Below are positions 38,195-47,892 of a stretch of 64,000 bases of DNA, in pieces. Made by a program: the position numbers and the translations under genes. The DNA comes from Pseudomonas sp. 8Z (GTDB lineage Bacteria; Pseudomonadota; Gammaproteobacteria; Pseudomonadales; Pseudomonadaceae). A model generated the notes under the pieces. It saw nothing but the letters and a program-made list of their open reading frames with translations, did no database searches and was not told where the DNA came from. The stretch is taken from NCBI RefSeq assembly GCF_902506535.1, contig NZ_LR733827.1:1696092-1760091 (forward strand), in the 5' to 3' direction. The number at the start of each line of letters is the position of its first letter. Position 1 is the stretch's first letter.

Positions 38195-38638
38195 GTGCAG
38201 GATCTGTGGAATTTCGCCCTCGAACTCTACGCCCGCCCCGGCGTGGAACAAGCCTGCCTGGAGTTGCAAGACGCAGGCGTTGATGTCTGCCTGCTGCTCA
38301 CCGGGGCCTGGCTGCAACGGCGTGGCTGTCGCTGCGAGGCGCATCGCCTGGACGCACTGCGCACGCTTACCGCCCCCTGGCAGCGCGAGGTGGTGACGCC
38401 ATTGCGGCAGTTGCGCCAGCACTGGCGCGCCGATGCCCTTCAAGATAGCGACTGGACGACCTTGCGCGAACAGGTGAAGAAACTCGAACTGCAGGCCGAG
38501 CGCGTGCTACTCGAACGCTTGCAGACATTGGCCGAAAGCTGGCCGGATGGCGAAAGTGAGGACGACTGGCTGCTGGCCCTGGCTGGCCAGGACAGCGCCG
38601 CGCTGCAGGTGCTGCGCGGCGCTGTCGACTCGATTTAA
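38195..38638 (+). CDS. TIGR02444 family protein
   Basis: 147 residues, helical, soluble. Starts at a GTG (38195) behind a strong GGAGG: VQDLWNFALELYARPGVEQACLELQDAG. The family (TIGR02444) is found in pseudomonads and relatives and has no known function. It is divergent from yheS (38 bases apart) and its TAA stop overlaps the stop of algP on the other strand. Confidence 0.85.
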   Translation: MQDLWNFALELYARPGVEQACLELQDAGVDVCLLLTGAWLQRRGCRCEAHRLDALRTLTAPWQREVVTPLRQLRQHWRADALQDSDWTTLREQVKKLELQAERVLLERLQTLAESWPDGESEDDWLLALAGQDSAALQVLRGAVDSI

Positions 38639-39381
38639 GACGACGCGCTGGAAGCCTCAGGCGCAGGGGCGGCCTGCGCCACTGGTGCGGCAGGCTTGAC
38701 CGTCGGCTTCTTCGCCGACGCTTTGCCGACGGCAGGTTTTTTCGCCGCGGCGGGCCTGGCTGGGGCTGCTTTTGCTACAGGTTGGGTAGCGGGCTTGCTC
38801 GCCGCAGGCTTGACCGGGGCTTTTGTCACAGCAGGCTTGGCAGGCACCTTGGCCGGAGTCGACTTGCTGACCGCTGGCTTAGCGACAGCAGGCTTAACAG
38901 GTGCCTTGTTCGCCGGAGCCTTGCTTGCGGCGGGCTTCTTTTGCACCGCAGGCTTGGCAGTCGGCGCAGCTAATTTGGCTTCACGGGCATCAAGCGCCTT
39001 ACCGGCAGCATCCTTCACTTTGCCAACGCCTTGGGCCAGCTTCAGGCTGTCTTGAGCATCGCGTTTGAGTTGAACGATATAAGCGCGCGTCTCGCTCTGA
39101 CGAGCTTTCAGGGTATCGAGTAGCTCCTCCAACTCAGCGACCGAGTCCTTGGCTTTGGCTTGCGCCTTGGCCTTGCCAGCAACAGCGGCGTCTTGCAGCT
39201 TGCCGCGAGCCTTGTGCAGTTTTTCCTGAGCTTTGCCACGCTGCTTTTCCAGCTTGGCGAGGAGTTTCTCGGCATCGACCAGCGCTTGCGAGCAGGCGTT
39301 CTCAAGATGCTCTAACAGACTACCGGTGAGTTGATGCAGCAGATGCAGCGGGGTACTGATGGACTTCTTCTTGGCCGACAT
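38635..39381 (-). CDS. algP: AlgP-like histone H1-type protein (alginate regulator AlgP/AlgR3)
   Basis: 248 residues. The N-terminal half (about 1-130) is a Lys-rich helical domain (MSAKKKSISTPLHLLHQLTG, ALVDAEKLLAKLEKQRGKAQ, ELEELLDTLKARQSETRAYI). The C-terminal half is a low-complexity tail of KPA/APV-type repeats like eukaryotic H1. In P. aeruginosa AlgP influences algD expression. ATG 39381 has GGAGG upstream. The tail is shorter than in PAO1 AlgP (352 residues from memory), consistent with repeat-number change. Confidence 0.88.
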   Translation of the reverse strand: MSAKKKSISTPLHLLHQLTGSLLEHLENACSQALVDAEKLLAKLEKQRGKAQEKLHKARGKLQDAAVAGKAKAQAKAKDSVAELEELLDTLKARQSETRAYIVQLKRDAQDSLKLAQGVGKVKDAAGKALDAREAKLAAPTAKPAVQKKPAASKAPANKAPVKPAVAKPAVSKSTPAKVPAKPAVTKAPVKPAASKPATQPVAKAAPARPAAAKKPAVGKASAKKPTVKPAAPVAQAAPAPEASSASS

Positions 39382-39521
39382 GGCTCGCCTCCGGGCGGAT
39401 GTGGATGGCGCCCATACTAGTCGCACGCCACACGCCCCGCCATAGGCCATATGGCGAAGCCGCACGGCAGTTCGCCTCAAGCGCTGGCATAATCGCCGCC
39501 AACTCGACTGGAGAAACCATC

Positions 39522-40166
39522 ATGCGCCGCGCCCTCGTCCTTGCCCTGAGCTTTACCACCAGCACGCTGTGGGCTGCACCTGCGCAGGACGACCTCGCCT
39601 ACAGCCTCGGTGCACGCCTGGGCGAGCGCCTACGCGATGAAGTTCCAGATTTGCCTTTGCCGGTATTGATCGAAGGGTTGCGCCAGGCCTACAGCGGCCA
39701 GCCACTGCGACTGGACGAAACGCGCATCGCCCAATTGCTGGAAGAACACGAAGCCAGGATGGAGCAAAACCCACAGCGTTATGCCAAAGCCAAGCGCGAC
39801 GAAGAACGCTTTCTCGACGAAGAGCGCCGCAAGCCCGGTGTTAGGGTTCTGGACAATGGCGTCTTGATCACCGAGCTACGGGCTGGCGAAGGCGTCAAAC
39901 CGAGTGCCCGCAGCCGCGTCCAGGTGCGCTACAGCGGTCACCTGGCAGACGGCAGTTTGTTTGACGAGAGCCTGACACCGCAGTGGTTCAGACTCGATGG
40001 CCTGATTGCCGGGTGGCGCATTGCATTGCTGCAAATGCCATCTGGCGCACACTGGCGCCTGGTGGTGCCATCGGCACAGGCTTATGGCGAAGAAGGCGCT
40101 GGCGACCTGATCCCGCCTTATTCACCCCTGGTATTCGACCTGGAGCTGGTCGGCGTGAGTAACTGA
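39522..40166 (+). CDS. FKBP-type peptidyl-prolyl isomerase, periplasmic
   Basis: 214 residues. Signal peptide (MRRALVLALSFTTSTLWAAPA), an N-terminal FkpA/Mip-like dimer domain (DDLAYSLGARLGERLRDEVP onward), and a C-terminal FKBP domain with VRYSGHLADGSLFDES, GLIAGWRIALLQMPSGAHW and IPPYSPLVFDLELVGV. Catalyses proline isomerisation in periplasmic protein folding. ATG at 39522 with GGAG upstream. Matches PA5254 by position between algP and algQ. Confidence 0.9.
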   Translation: MRRALVLALSFTTSTLWAAPAQDDLAYSLGARLGERLRDEVPDLPLPVLIEGLRQAYSGQPLRLDETRIAQLLEEHEARMEQNPQRYAKAKRDEERFLDEERRKPGVRVLDNGVLITELRAGEGVKPSARSRVQVRYSGHLADGSLFDESLTPQWFRLDGLIAGWRIALLQMPSGAHWRLVVPSAQAYGEEGAGDLIPPYSPLVFDLELVGVSN

Positions 40167-40186
40167 CACACGCCTCAGCGGCCTTG

Positions 40187-40660
40187 TTATGGCAGAGCCG
40201 CAGCCTGCTCCTGATGGGCGTTGTGCAACACCTCGATCAGGCAGTCTTCCAACTCAAAGCGCTCATGCAGCAGCGCCCCCAGACGTTGGAACTGCTCGGA
40301 CAGCGACGCACCATTTTTGCAAGCGCGGCTGTCGCACTGGTCATTGAAAGCCAGTGCAACGGCTGTAATCGCTTCGAGACGGGGATAAATCTGCTTGGCC
40401 AGCTCAAGACCACGCTGGTCATTGAAAGCCTCAGCCTCACTGGTCAATTGCTCGTAGACCCCAAAGTGCCCGGCAGATACATAATCGACCAGCAGTTGAC
40501 AGAAGCCTTGCAGAACTTCGCTGTTCATAGTCGGGGCCTGAAGGGCATCGGCAAGCCCCTTGTAAGCCTTTACCAGTTCATGGCGCTCATGCAGCCAGCG
40601 ATCGATCAACTGGTGCACGCCTCCCCAGCGCTCCTGGGCGTTGCGACAACTCTCGAGCAT
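40187..40660 (-). CDS. algQ: Anti-sigma-70 factor AlgQ/Rsd
   Basis: 157 residues. Binds sigma-70 and shifts RNA polymerase toward alternative sigma factors; in P. aeruginosa it supports alginate and siderophore expression. [23 protein letters not shown] at the N-terminus, LCQ-type [20 protein letters not shown] and FNDQCD are family features. ATG 40660 (GAGG six bases upstream) is preferred over an in-frame GTG at 40672. Confidence 0.93.
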   Translation of the reverse strand: MLESCRNAQERWGGVHQLIDRWLHERHELVKAYKGLADALQAPTMNSEVLQGFCQLLVDYVSAGHFGVYEQLTSEAEAFNDQRGLELAKQIYPRLEAITAVALAFNDQCDSRACKNGASLSEQFQRLGALLHERFELEDCLIEVLHNAHQEQAAALP

Positions 40661-40949
40661 CTTGGACCTCACTTCCCTTCTCGGTAATGCCTGTTACAGG
40701 TTCATTCCGAGACGCTACTGTGGCCTACCGTCGGCGGCTGCATAAATTCCTTCGGGCCCTGGCAAGCAGTAGTGAGAACTACTTACGACACTTTTCTGTC
40801 GCATGGAGCATGCCCTCGAAGAAGCAACCATCAAACGGCGTTTTTTCGACGTCGCGTGAGCCAGATTATGCCCACGAACTAACCCCTTCAAGCTATCTGA
40901 AAAGAAAAAATCATACGAGCGTTTAATTGCCGCATGCCGTAAATGCAGT
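40661..40949. other. 289 bp region upstream of algQ
   Basis: Holds the algQ promoter region. Two small dyads are visible: AGTAGT-GAGA-ACTACT at 40768-40783 and GACA-CTTTTC-TGTC at 40787-40800. No credible gene. The AT-rich patch at 40900-40925 lies just after dsbB. Confidence 0.45.
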
Positions 40950-41441
40950 TCAGCGACGGCGCAACAGTTGATAGAAGCCAAAGCCCAGCATGCCGATGAA
41001 GCCCAACAGGCTCCACTCCGGGATGCTCATACCAAAGAGCGTCCAGTTGACCTCGGCGCAGTCCGCAGTACCACGGAAGACCTTGCTGACGATCTCCTGC
41101 AGAGGGAAGGCTTCGATCATGTACTCAAGGCCAGGTAGGCAGGCTTCGAGTTGCTCAGGCGGCACGCTTTGCAACCAGATCTGCCGCCCCGCAGTGGCTG
41201 CACCAGCGATGGCGAAGAGTAGCGCCAGCACGGCATAGGCGCGCTGCCCCCCGCGCTTTGGCCCGTGAATGGCCGCAACCAGGCAGACCAAGCCGAAGCC
41301 AATCACACAAATACGCTGGACGATGCACAACGGGCAAGGCTCGAGCCCTACCGCATGTTCCAGATATAGGGCCGCCGCCATAAGCAGGACGCAGCCGAGA
41401 AATGCCAAAAAGAAAAGAGGACGCGGGCTGGCCAATTGCAT
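40950..41441 (-). CDS. dsbB: Disulfide bond formation protein DsbB family
   Basis: 163 residues, four membrane helices. Oxidises DsbA and passes electrons to quinone. First cysteine pair in GLEPCPLCIVQRI (CPLC); second pair split between LEACLPGLEY and TADCAEVNW, as usual. ATG at 41441 with GGAG just upstream. In P. aeruginosa this gene is called dsbH and likewise lies between algQ and hemY. Confidence 0.92.
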   Translation of the reverse strand: MQLASPRPLFFLAFLGCVLLMAAALYLEHAVGLEPCPLCIVQRICVIGFGLVCLVAAIHGPKRGGQRAYAVLALLFAIAGAATAGRQIWLQSVPPEQLEACLPGLEYMIEAFPLQEIVSKVFRGTADCAEVNWTLFGMSIPEWSLLGFIGMLGFGFYQLLRRR

Positions 41442-41557
41442 GATGGCTCCGGGAGAGAAATCGAGGGCCGTACGGTAGAGGAAAGCGAGGGCGCCTTTCA
41501 AGGCACCTCACGCTCGATAAGGGGCTATTCGTCCAAGCGAAATGCCCCTCCGTCCAT

Positions 41558-42805
41558 TTAGCCGTTGGCAGATTGCGGTTGCGGCAGGCTGGGCAGAGTC
41601 TGGTGGAGCAAAGTGTGACTCTCCAGCAGCAGTTGATTACTGCGTTCGAGTTCACCCAATTGGGTCAGCAAACGTGCCAATTCCGCACAGGTTTCCGGGT
41701 GACGCTCCAAACGCAGGCTACTCTCGAAATAATCACGCGCCTTGCCCCATAACTGGTTCTGCAAGCACAACCGCCCAAGAGTGAGTTGCAACGCTGGATC
41801 TTCTGAATGCTGCTTCAGCCAGCCTTCCGCGGTATCCAGTTGCCGCGCAGGATCACTGCCACGCAACACCCCGTAGAAGCGTGCCAAACGGCTGTCATAG
41901 CTACGCTTGAGCGCGCTACGCAGCACCTGCTCGGCCTCTTCCTGCGCACCCAAGCGGCGCAACTGCTCAACATAGGCGGCAATCAACTCCGGCTCATGAC
42001 GCAGGGCAGAAGAAAGCTGATTCCATGCCTGGGTCAGTGGCTGCAGGGCGGTTTTTCCTTCAGCCAACCCCTGCTCCCCAAGATCGAGCAGGCGTCCGCG
42101 CCACACTTCCCGCTCCAATTGATCCAACTCAGCAGCAGGCAACGCCTTTTCCTTGCGCAGCTCCGGTAGCAACCCCAGCAGCGCCGACCAGTCATGGCGC
42201 TGCCGGTAGAGCTGTTGCAGACGGCGCAAGACTTGATGGTGATTGGGGTGACGTTCGCGCATGGCCTGCAGCGTTTCCAACGCTGCCTCACTCTGGCCAC
42301 GGTCGAGCTGCAGTTGTGCATGAGTCAGCGCGATAGCCAGTTCCGCCTGCGGCTGGGACTGCAACGCACGCTCAAGCAAGGCATCGCTCTGTTCATGCTG
42401 CCCTAACTTGTTCGCGGCGCGCGCAGCCCCCAGGTAATACATCAACGGCTGACTGTCGGCCTCAGCAGCACGTGACAACTGACGTAAGGCACGTGCCCAG
42501 CGCCCCTCGGCCAAGTCCAGCAGCCCCTGTTCAGACGCCAAGCGCGCGCGCCGATTGCGATGCAGACGCGACCAGGGGTTGGCCAGGCGAGTCGAGCTGA
42601 GTAACAGGCGCAGCAGCGCCTTGAGCAGGTAATAGAGCACCACCAGAGCAACCACCAGGGCGAGGAATGCCCATAGCCCTGACTGGTAGCGAAAGCCTTT
42701 GTAAGCGAACAGAACGTAGCCACGATCAGCCTCGATGGCGAGGCTTAGCAAATAGATGCCTACGCCGACAGCCAGCAGCACGAACAGCCATAGCAGACGC
42801 TTCAT
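41558..42805 (-). CDS. hemY: HemY: membrane TPR protein of the haem operon
   Basis: 415 residues. Two N-terminal membrane helices (about 3-23 and 44-66) with YVLFAYKGFRYQSGLWAF between, the HemY_N signature, followed by TPR repeats (LYYLGAARAANKLGQHEQSDALL-type units) to the C-terminus. Its stop region ends a hemC-hemD-hemX-hemY operon. Its exact task in haem synthesis is not settled for this gammaproteobacterial HemY; it is not the protoporphyrinogen oxidase of Gram-positives. The start overlaps the hemX stop by four bases. Confidence 0.9.
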   Translation of the reverse strand: MKRLLWLFVLLAVGVGIYLLSLAIEADRGYVLFAYKGFRYQSGLWAFLALVVALVVLYYLLKALLRLLLSSTRLANPWSRLHRNRRARLASEQGLLDLAEGRWARALRQLSRAAEADSQPLMYYLGAARAANKLGQHEQSDALLERALQSQPQAELAIALTHAQLQLDRGQSEAALETLQAMRERHPNHHQVLRRLQQLYRQRHDWSALLGLLPELRKEKALPAAELDQLEREVWRGRLLDLGEQGLAEGKTALQPLTQAWNQLSSALRHEPELIAAYVEQLRRLGAQEEAEQVLRSALKRSYDSRLARFYGVLRGSDPARQLDTAEGWLKQHSEDPALQLTLGRLCLQNQLWGKARDYFESSLRLERHPETCAELARLLTQLGELERSNQLLLESHTLLHQTLPSLPQPQSANG

Positions 42806-43926
42806 TGCGCCCCCTCGGCCGCGGCGGCCCCCTGTCGACGCTGGGCATGCTTGCGTTGCAGGTAGGCCTGCAACGCATCGAGCGATTCGCTCAGATCCGG
42901 CACCTTGACCTCGACGCTCGCCTCAGCCAGCTCAGAGAAGCGCTGGCGCAGGGCACGGCTGTCCGGGTTATCCAGATTGAAGTGAGCGTCGAGGATTTCC
43001 TCGGCCTGCTTCAGGGACTGCCGGTAGACCCCACTCTGGCCATGCAACGCGGCCCACTGCGCTTGTTCCAGCGCCAGCGCCAAGCTAAGGCGAACCTGCG
43101 ACAGGCTTTGCCCGGACAACAGCGGGCGCACGTTGCGCTCGGCATCGAACTCAATGCGGAAATACTGCGACAGGGTTTTCAACCAGTCGCTCCACCAAGC
43201 ACCGTGCTCCCCTTCTGCCGCCAGCTCGCTCAGGGCATCACCCTGCCCTTGCAGAGTCGGCGCCAATGGATTGAGGGTGGCAGCCTGCTCACGCAGGGCA
43301 CCGAGCTGTAGGAACAACCCCACACGATCAGGGCGCTGCGTGGTGCGTAGGGCTTCCAGACTGCGGCTAAGTTGCTCGCGCGCGGCGAAGGCTGCCGGGT
43401 CGTCCTGCTGCCGAAGGATGTCATCGGCTGCCTGCACCAGCGCTTCGGCGCTGGTAACGTCTTGCAGAGCATTCAGACGAAGAGTGGCAAGCCGCAGTAA
43501 GTGCTCGGCCTCTTCCAGTCGCCAGTCCTGGCGTGAGCCATCGAGAACCGACTCCAGACGCTGACTCAAACGCTGCTGGTCAGCCTGTAAATTGGCCAGA
43601 AGACGACGGCGCTCATCGAGCTCAGTCGCGCTGGGCAAGGCGGACAGCCGCGAGTCGAGACGCTGCGCCAGCGCTTCCACACGCTGAGCGCTGTCGTCAC
43701 GGGTACGCTGCAGATCCTGCGCCTGTTGCTGCTCACGCACCTGCATGGCGTGCAGTTGCCAGAGACTCCAGGCACCAGCGGCTGCGCCGCCGCCACCGAC
43801 CAGCAAGGCAAACACAGCGAGCGCGCTTGCAGCAGAGCGGGGCGCCTTCTTGGGCGAGACCGGAGGTGTTTTAACCTCAGGGGTAGGCGTTTGTTCTTGT
43901 GCTTTCGGGGTGGCTGCTTCGCTCAC
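42802..43926 (-). CDS. hemX: HemX: uroporphyrinogen-III C-methyltransferase-like membrane protein
   Basis: 374 residues. Cytoplasmic Pro/Lys-rich tail, one membrane helix (about 34-58, ASALAVFALLVGGGGAAAGAW), a long coiled coil, then the HemX domain with HLLRLATLRLNALQDVTSAEALVQAAD and QYFRIEFDAERNVRPLLS. GTG start at 43926. Named from operon position and domain; methyltransferase activity is doubtful because the SAM-binding fold is not visible. Confidence 0.9.
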   Translation of the reverse strand: MSEAATPKAQEQTPTPEVKTPPVSPKKAPRSAASALAVFALLVGGGGAAAGAWSLWQLHAMQVREQQQAQDLQRTRDDSAQRVEALAQRLDSRLSALPSATELDERRRLLANLQADQQRLSQRLESVLDGSRQDWRLEEAEHLLRLATLRLNALQDVTSAEALVQAADDILRQQDDPAAFAAREQLSRSLEALRTTQRPDRVGLFLQLGALREQAATLNPLAPTLQGQGDALSELAAEGEHGAWWSDWLKTLSQYFRIEFDAERNVRPLLSGQSLSQVRLSLALALEQAQWAALHGQSGVYRQSLKQAEEILDAHFNLDNPDSRALRQRFSELAEASVEVKVPDLSESLDALQAYLQRKHAQRRQGAAAAEGAQ

Positions 43927-43938
43927 GTATCCGTCCTT

Positions 43939-44709
43939 TTAGAGGGCGGCAGCCGGAAACTGCTCCAGGGCTGCCAGCAAGGCCGCGGCACTCGCACCGC
44001 GACAGTCCACAACGATTTCGGCGCCCGCATGGCGCGCCTGATCTGCCACGCGCGGGCTGGGTACGAACAAGGGTAGCCGAGCCAACATGGCCCAGTCATC
44101 GCCTGCCAGTTGCCGCAGATGTTCGAACCCCTGCCCACTGCTGACCACCAGGCCGTTCAGGCGTTCCGAACGCACGCATCGCGACAGTTCTCCTGGCGAG
44201 TAGGCAGGCAACATGCGCCGGTAAAGTTCTAGATAGTCGACCGTGACGCCTTGATCACGCAAGCGCTCAGCGAGAAATTCTCGGCCACCTTCACCGCGCA
44301 GGATCAGTACACAGGGCTCAGGCGTACCGGCAATAGCGTGCTGCAGAGCAGGCAACGCCAGCAGTGCCTCACTGTCATCGCCGCCGTCCGGGTAATGAAC
44401 CTGCAAGCCGTGCTCGGCCAGCACGGCAGCCGTGGCAGCGCCAACACTGAACCAGGGCATGCAAGGCAACGACGCCCCGTGCTGGGCAAGCAACTGCACC
44501 CCGATACGCGCGGCGGGTTTACTGATCACGATCACCGCGCAATAGCGCTGCAGATCGGCAAAAGTGCTGCGCTGCTCGTCCGTCTCGGCCAGCGTCTCGA
44601 TGGCCAAAAGCGGCATGCAGTGACTGGCGACGCCTTGCGCAGCCAGCGTCTGCGCCAGTGCTGCACAATCCTCGGCAGGACGGGTCAGCAGCAGGCGCCA
44701 GGTATTCAC
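43939..44709 (-). CDS. hemD: Uroporphyrinogen-III synthase
   Basis: 256 residues. Cyclises hydroxymethylbilane with inversion of ring [20 protein letters not shown] start, [27 protein letters not shown] and [16 protein letters not shown] follow the weakly conserved family pattern. The GTG start at 44709 overlaps the hemC stop (GTGA), so the two pathway enzymes are made together. Confidence 0.92.
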   Translation of the reverse strand: MNTWRLLLTRPAEDCAALAQTLAAQGVASHCMPLLAIETLAETDEQRSTFADLQRYCAVIVISKPAARIGVQLLAQHGASLPCMPWFSVGAATAAVLAEHGLQVHYPDGGDDSEALLALPALQHAIAGTPEPCVLILRGEGGREFLAERLRDQGVTVDYLELYRRMLPAYSPGELSRCVRSERLNGLVVSSGQGFEHLRQLAGDDWAMLARLPLFVPSPRVADQARHAGAEIVVDCRGASAAALLAALEQFPAAAL

Positions 44710-45644
44710 GGGTGACCAGCCTCGCCGTAAACGGCCTTGAGGATGTCATCCGCCCCCTGCGCCAAGAGCGCCTCGGCGACGCGCACCCCCAAGGCTTCAG
44801 CATCACCGCTGTCTGCGCGCTCTTCGGCGCGCAGCAACAGACCACCATCAGGCTGACCAACCAGACCACGCAGCCACAGTTGATCGTTTTCGAGCAAGGC
44901 ATAACAGGCGATGGGCACCTGGCAACCACCATTGAGATGCTTGTTCAGGGCACGCTCGGCGGTGACGCGTAGAGCGGTTTCGCGGTGGTGCAGCGGTGCC
45001 AGCAGGGCATGCACGTCAGCGTCGGCGCTACGGCACTCGATACCTACGGCGCCCTGACCACCGGCTGGCAGGCTGTCCTCGGTGCTGATCGAGCTACGAA
45101 TGCGTGCCTCGAAGCCCAGACGAATCAGGCCGGCAGCAGCGAGGATAATGGCGTCGTATTCACCGGCATCGAGCTTGGCCAGGCGAGTGTTGACATTGCC
45201 ACGCAGGAACTGGATCTGCAGATCGGGTCGACGCGCCAGCAACTGCGCCTGCCGACGCAAGCTGGAGGTGCCGACCACGCTACCAGGCGGCAGTGCATCG
45301 AGGCTGTCATAGATGTTGGAGACGAAAGCATCGCGCGGGTCTTCACGCTCGCAGATGCAATACAGGCCCAGGCCCTCGGGGAAGTCCATGGGTACGTCCT
45401 TCATCGAATGCACAGCGATGTCGGCTTCGTTCTCCAACAGCGCGGTTTCCAACTCCTTGACGAACAGACCCTTGCCGCCAATCTTCGCCAGCGGTGCGTC
45501 GAGCAACTTGTCGCCACGACTGACCATAGGCACCAGGCTGACCTTGAGACCAGGATGCGCCTGTTCCAGACGGGCTTTAACGTATTCGGCCTGCCAAAGG
45601 GCCAAGGCGCTCTTGCGGGTAGCGATGCGGATTTCGCGGGGCAT
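44706..45644 (-). CDS. hemC: Porphobilinogen deaminase (hydroxymethylbilane synthase)
   Basis: 312 residues. Joins four porphobilinogens into hydroxymethylbilane on a dipyrromethane cofactor attached to the Cys in [10 protein letters not shown] (near residue 242). [19 protein letters not shown] start, [28 protein letters not shown] and [13 protein letters not shown] bind the growing chain. ATG at 45644. First of the hem operon; a heptamer repeat array lies 37 bases upstream. Confidence 0.95.
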   Translation of the reverse strand: MPREIRIATRKSALALWQAEYVKARLEQAHPGLKVSLVPMVSRGDKLLDAPLAKIGGKGLFVKELETALLENEADIAVHSMKDVPMDFPEGLGLYCICEREDPRDAFVSNIYDSLDALPPGSVVGTSSLRRQAQLLARRPDLQIQFLRGNVNTRLAKLDAGEYDAIILAAAGLIRLGFEARIRSSISTEDSLPAGGQGAVGIECRSADADVHALLAPLHHRETALRVTAERALNKHLNGGCQVPIACYALLENDQLWLRGLVGQPDGGLLLRAEERADSGDAEALGVRVAEALLAQGADDILKAVYGEAGHP

Positions 45645-45680
45645 GGGGCAATTCCAGAAAACGAACTGCGGCCATCATAG

Positions 45681-45740
45681 CAAGCTCCAAGCTCCAAGCT
45701 CCAAGCTCCAAGCTCCAAGCTCCAAGCTCCAAGCTCCAAG
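45681..45740. repeat. Heptamer tandem array CAAGCTC, about 8.6 copies
   Basis: Sixty bases of perfect 7-bp repeat between hemC and algR, followed at 45801-45821 by three copies of TTGAGGC. Perfect identity suggests active slippage. A multiple-of-seven change does not affect any gene but may alter spacing of the hemC promoter. Confidence 0.95.
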
Positions 45741-45800
45741 CCAATCAGTGTAAGGGCAACCCCGAGCGACCAAGCGCCGCACCTAGCTTTTACTTGCAGC

Positions 45801-45821
45801 TTGAGGCTTGAGGCTTGAGGC
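45801..45821. repeat. Three tandem copies of heptamer TTGAGGC
   Basis: Located just downstream of algR, preceded by CTTGCAGC. It is close to the TTCAGGC array at 11201-11221, and to the complement of the CAAGCTC array next to it. Confidence 0.85.
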
Positions 45822-45832
45822 TGGTAGCTGCC

Positions 45833-46579
45833 TTATAGGCCCTGCATCAACTTGCGTACGCCGGCCACATGGCGCCGGCTCACCACCAGAGCATCACCGC
45901 CGAGCCCTTTGAGAAAGAGCTGAAAATGCCCCAGCGGTGTGCGCTGCAAGCGTTCGATACGGTCGCGAGTGACCAGCGCATTGCGATGAATCCGCACAAG
46001 CCGATCACCAAATTCATCTTCGAGCGCTTTGAGCGGCTCATCCAGCAGCACTTCACCGCCCTCGTGGCGCAAGGTCACGTATTTGTGATCGGCAATAAAA
46101 TAGATCACCTGATCCAACGGGATCAGCTCAATGCCTTTACGGGTTCGGGCGCTGATGTGGGTACGCGGGCCACCGCCGTTATCCACCGCAGGGCGGGTCA
46201 GTGCAGCCAGTTGCACGCGATTGGGGCGCTCAGCTTTTTTCAGCGCCTCGCTCAGGCTTTCCGGGCGGACGGGCTTGACCAGATAGCCAACGGCACTGAC
46301 CTGGAAGGCCTCCAGGGCAAACTCATCATGCGCCGTGCAAAAGATCACCGCAGGCGGTGCTTCACGCTCGCAGAGTTTGGCCGCGACCTGCAGCCCATCC
46401 AACCCTGGCATACGGATATCCAACAAGACGACATCCGGTTTAAGGCTATCGATCAAGGTGAGTGCCTCCTCGCCATTGCTGGCGGCAGGCTCCAGAACTC
46501 GGTAACCCTCAAGCTCGCCGACCATACGGCTCAGGCGCTCGCGGGCGAGGGGTTCATCATCGACGATCAGGACATTCAT
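45833..46579 (-). CDS. algR: Response regulator AlgR (LytTR type)
   Basis: 248 residues. N-terminal receiver with phospho-acceptor Asp54 (VVLLDIRMPGLDG) and the K of VKPVRP, and a C-terminal LytTR DNA-binding domain (about 140-245: IELIPLDQVIYFIADHKYV, VRIHRNALVTRDRIERLQ, VSRRHVAGVRKL). Controls alginate, twitching motility and virulence genes in P. aeruginosa. The ATG at 46579 overlaps the algZ stop (ATGA), and the N-terminus MNVLIVDDEPLARERL matches AlgR, so an upstream in-frame ATG was not used. Confidence 0.95.
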   Translation of the reverse strand: MNVLIVDDEPLARERLSRMVGELEGYRVLEPAASNGEEALTLIDSLKPDVVLLDIRMPGLDGLQVAAKLCEREAPPAVIFCTAHDEFALEAFQVSAVGYLVKPVRPESLSEALKKAERPNRVQLAALTRPAVDNGGGPRTHISARTRKGIELIPLDQVIYFIADHKYVTLRHEGGEVLLDEPLKALEDEFGDRLVRIHRNALVTRDRIERLQRTPLGHFQLFLKGLGGDALVVSRRHVAGVRKLMQGL

Positions 46580-47658
46580 ATTGCACTGGCTTCCTGCGTG
46601 AGTCTCGCACATGGATAGCGTAGACAGCTGTAATGACGGCCATCACGGCGCTCCACGCTGAGACTCGCGCGCGGGCCAAAAAGTGCCGTCAACCGCGCTT
46701 CGATATTACCCAGTGCTTGGTGCGTACCCCGTGATGGCGCCTGCTCGCCACGCTCTTCATACGGATTGCTGACACACAAACTGAACACACCATCCTGGTA
46801 ATGCGCCTCGATGCATACCAGACCACCTTCTATACGTGGCTGGATGCCGTAGATCAACGCGTTTTCCAACAAAGGCTGCAGTGTGAGCTGGGGGATCGGC
46901 AGATCCTCTGGCACACCGTCGACCTCCCACTGCAACTGTAGTCGCTCACCGAGCCGATAGTGCTCAATGGACAGATATCGTTTTGCCAACTCCATCTCCT
47001 CTCCCCACGACACCAACGAGCCGGGCCGGGCCAGGCTCGCCCGGAACAGGTCAGACAGATCCAGCACAGCCTGCTCTGCCTTGGCCGGATCAATCGCCAC
47101 CAGGCTGGCAATGCTGTTCAGGCTGTTGAACAGGAAGTGTGGGCGGATCCGCGCCTGCAACGACTCGATGCGTGCACGCAGTTCGGCCTGCTCCTGCCGA
47201 CGCCATTGGCTCTGCAGATAGAAATAGCGTAGCAGCAGTGCAGACATGATCAGGCTGATCAGCGCATGGCGCAGATAAAGCCGTGCTTCACCACTCCTTG
47301 GTAGCGGGCCGCCGAGATCGTAGTAATCCGCCACGGCGGTGCACGACAGCGTCAGCAACACCACCAATACACAACACAACACGCCAGCCAACGCCGGGCG
47401 CAGGCGCGCCAACAAGGGGCGCAGACGACACAGCAGTGCAGCCGAGAGCAGCACGATCCATTGCACGAACAGCGATGTCAGCGCCAGGCGTACCCAGTCG
47501 AAGGTCGGCAGCATGGGCTCGGCCAGCACCAGAACCAGCACCAATAGTTCGGCCATCAGCACCATGCTCAGCAACGCTTCGGGCTGGCACAGCTCAGGCA
47601 CGAAAAAGTCATCGGCCGGGGCAGGCTTGTGTGCGGAAGAAACGGATCGTTTAGGCAT
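46576..47658 (-). CDS. algZ: Sensor histidine kinase AlgZ/FimS
   Basis: 360 residues. Four to five membrane helices (about 30-150), then a LytS-type HisKA_7TM/His_kinase domain with phospho-His174 in RPHFLFNSLNSIASL and an ATPase region LTLQPLLENALIYGIQP with Asn of the N box. The usual G1/G2 boxes are weak, as noted for FimS. Partner of AlgR, coupled by ATGA overlap. ATG 47658 (GGAAA upstream) preferred to an earlier GTG at 47682. Divergent from argH. Confidence 0.93.
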   Translation of the reverse strand: MPKRSVSSAHKPAPADDFFVPELCQPEALLSMVLMAELLVLVLVLAEPMLPTFDWVRLALTSLFVQWIVLLSAALLCRLRPLLARLRPALAGVLCCVLVVLLTLSCTAVADYYDLGGPLPRSGEARLYLRHALISLIMSALLLRYFYLQSQWRRQEQAELRARIESLQARIRPHFLFNSLNSIASLVAIDPAKAEQAVLDLSDLFRASLARPGSLVSWGEEMELAKRYLSIEHYRLGERLQLQWEVDGVPEDLPIPQLTLQPLLENALIYGIQPRIEGGLVCIEAHYQDGVFSLCVSNPYEERGEQAPSRGTHQALGNIEARLTALFGPRASLSVERRDGRHYSCLRYPCARLTQEASAI

Positions 47659-47892
47659 CGATGCAGTTTCCGTGTCGCCCACGCAACCGGCAAGATGGCC
47701 AACTGCAGACGGGCAAAATAAAGCGCTGAAATACTAGAGGCGCCAGCAAATCTGTGACGCAGCCGACAACACCGAGCCTGGGCGCCGCAACTAAACCACC
47801 ACGGCGAAAGCATCCCAGACCCTGTTATTATCGACGCACTTTTTCCGCCTTGCAGGTTGCCAACGCCACCTGCCCGATCCAGAGCGAATCCC

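Noticed and set aside
45681-45740. CRISPR-like repeat array
   Set aside because: The repeats are contiguous 7-mers with no spacers and no cas genes are near.
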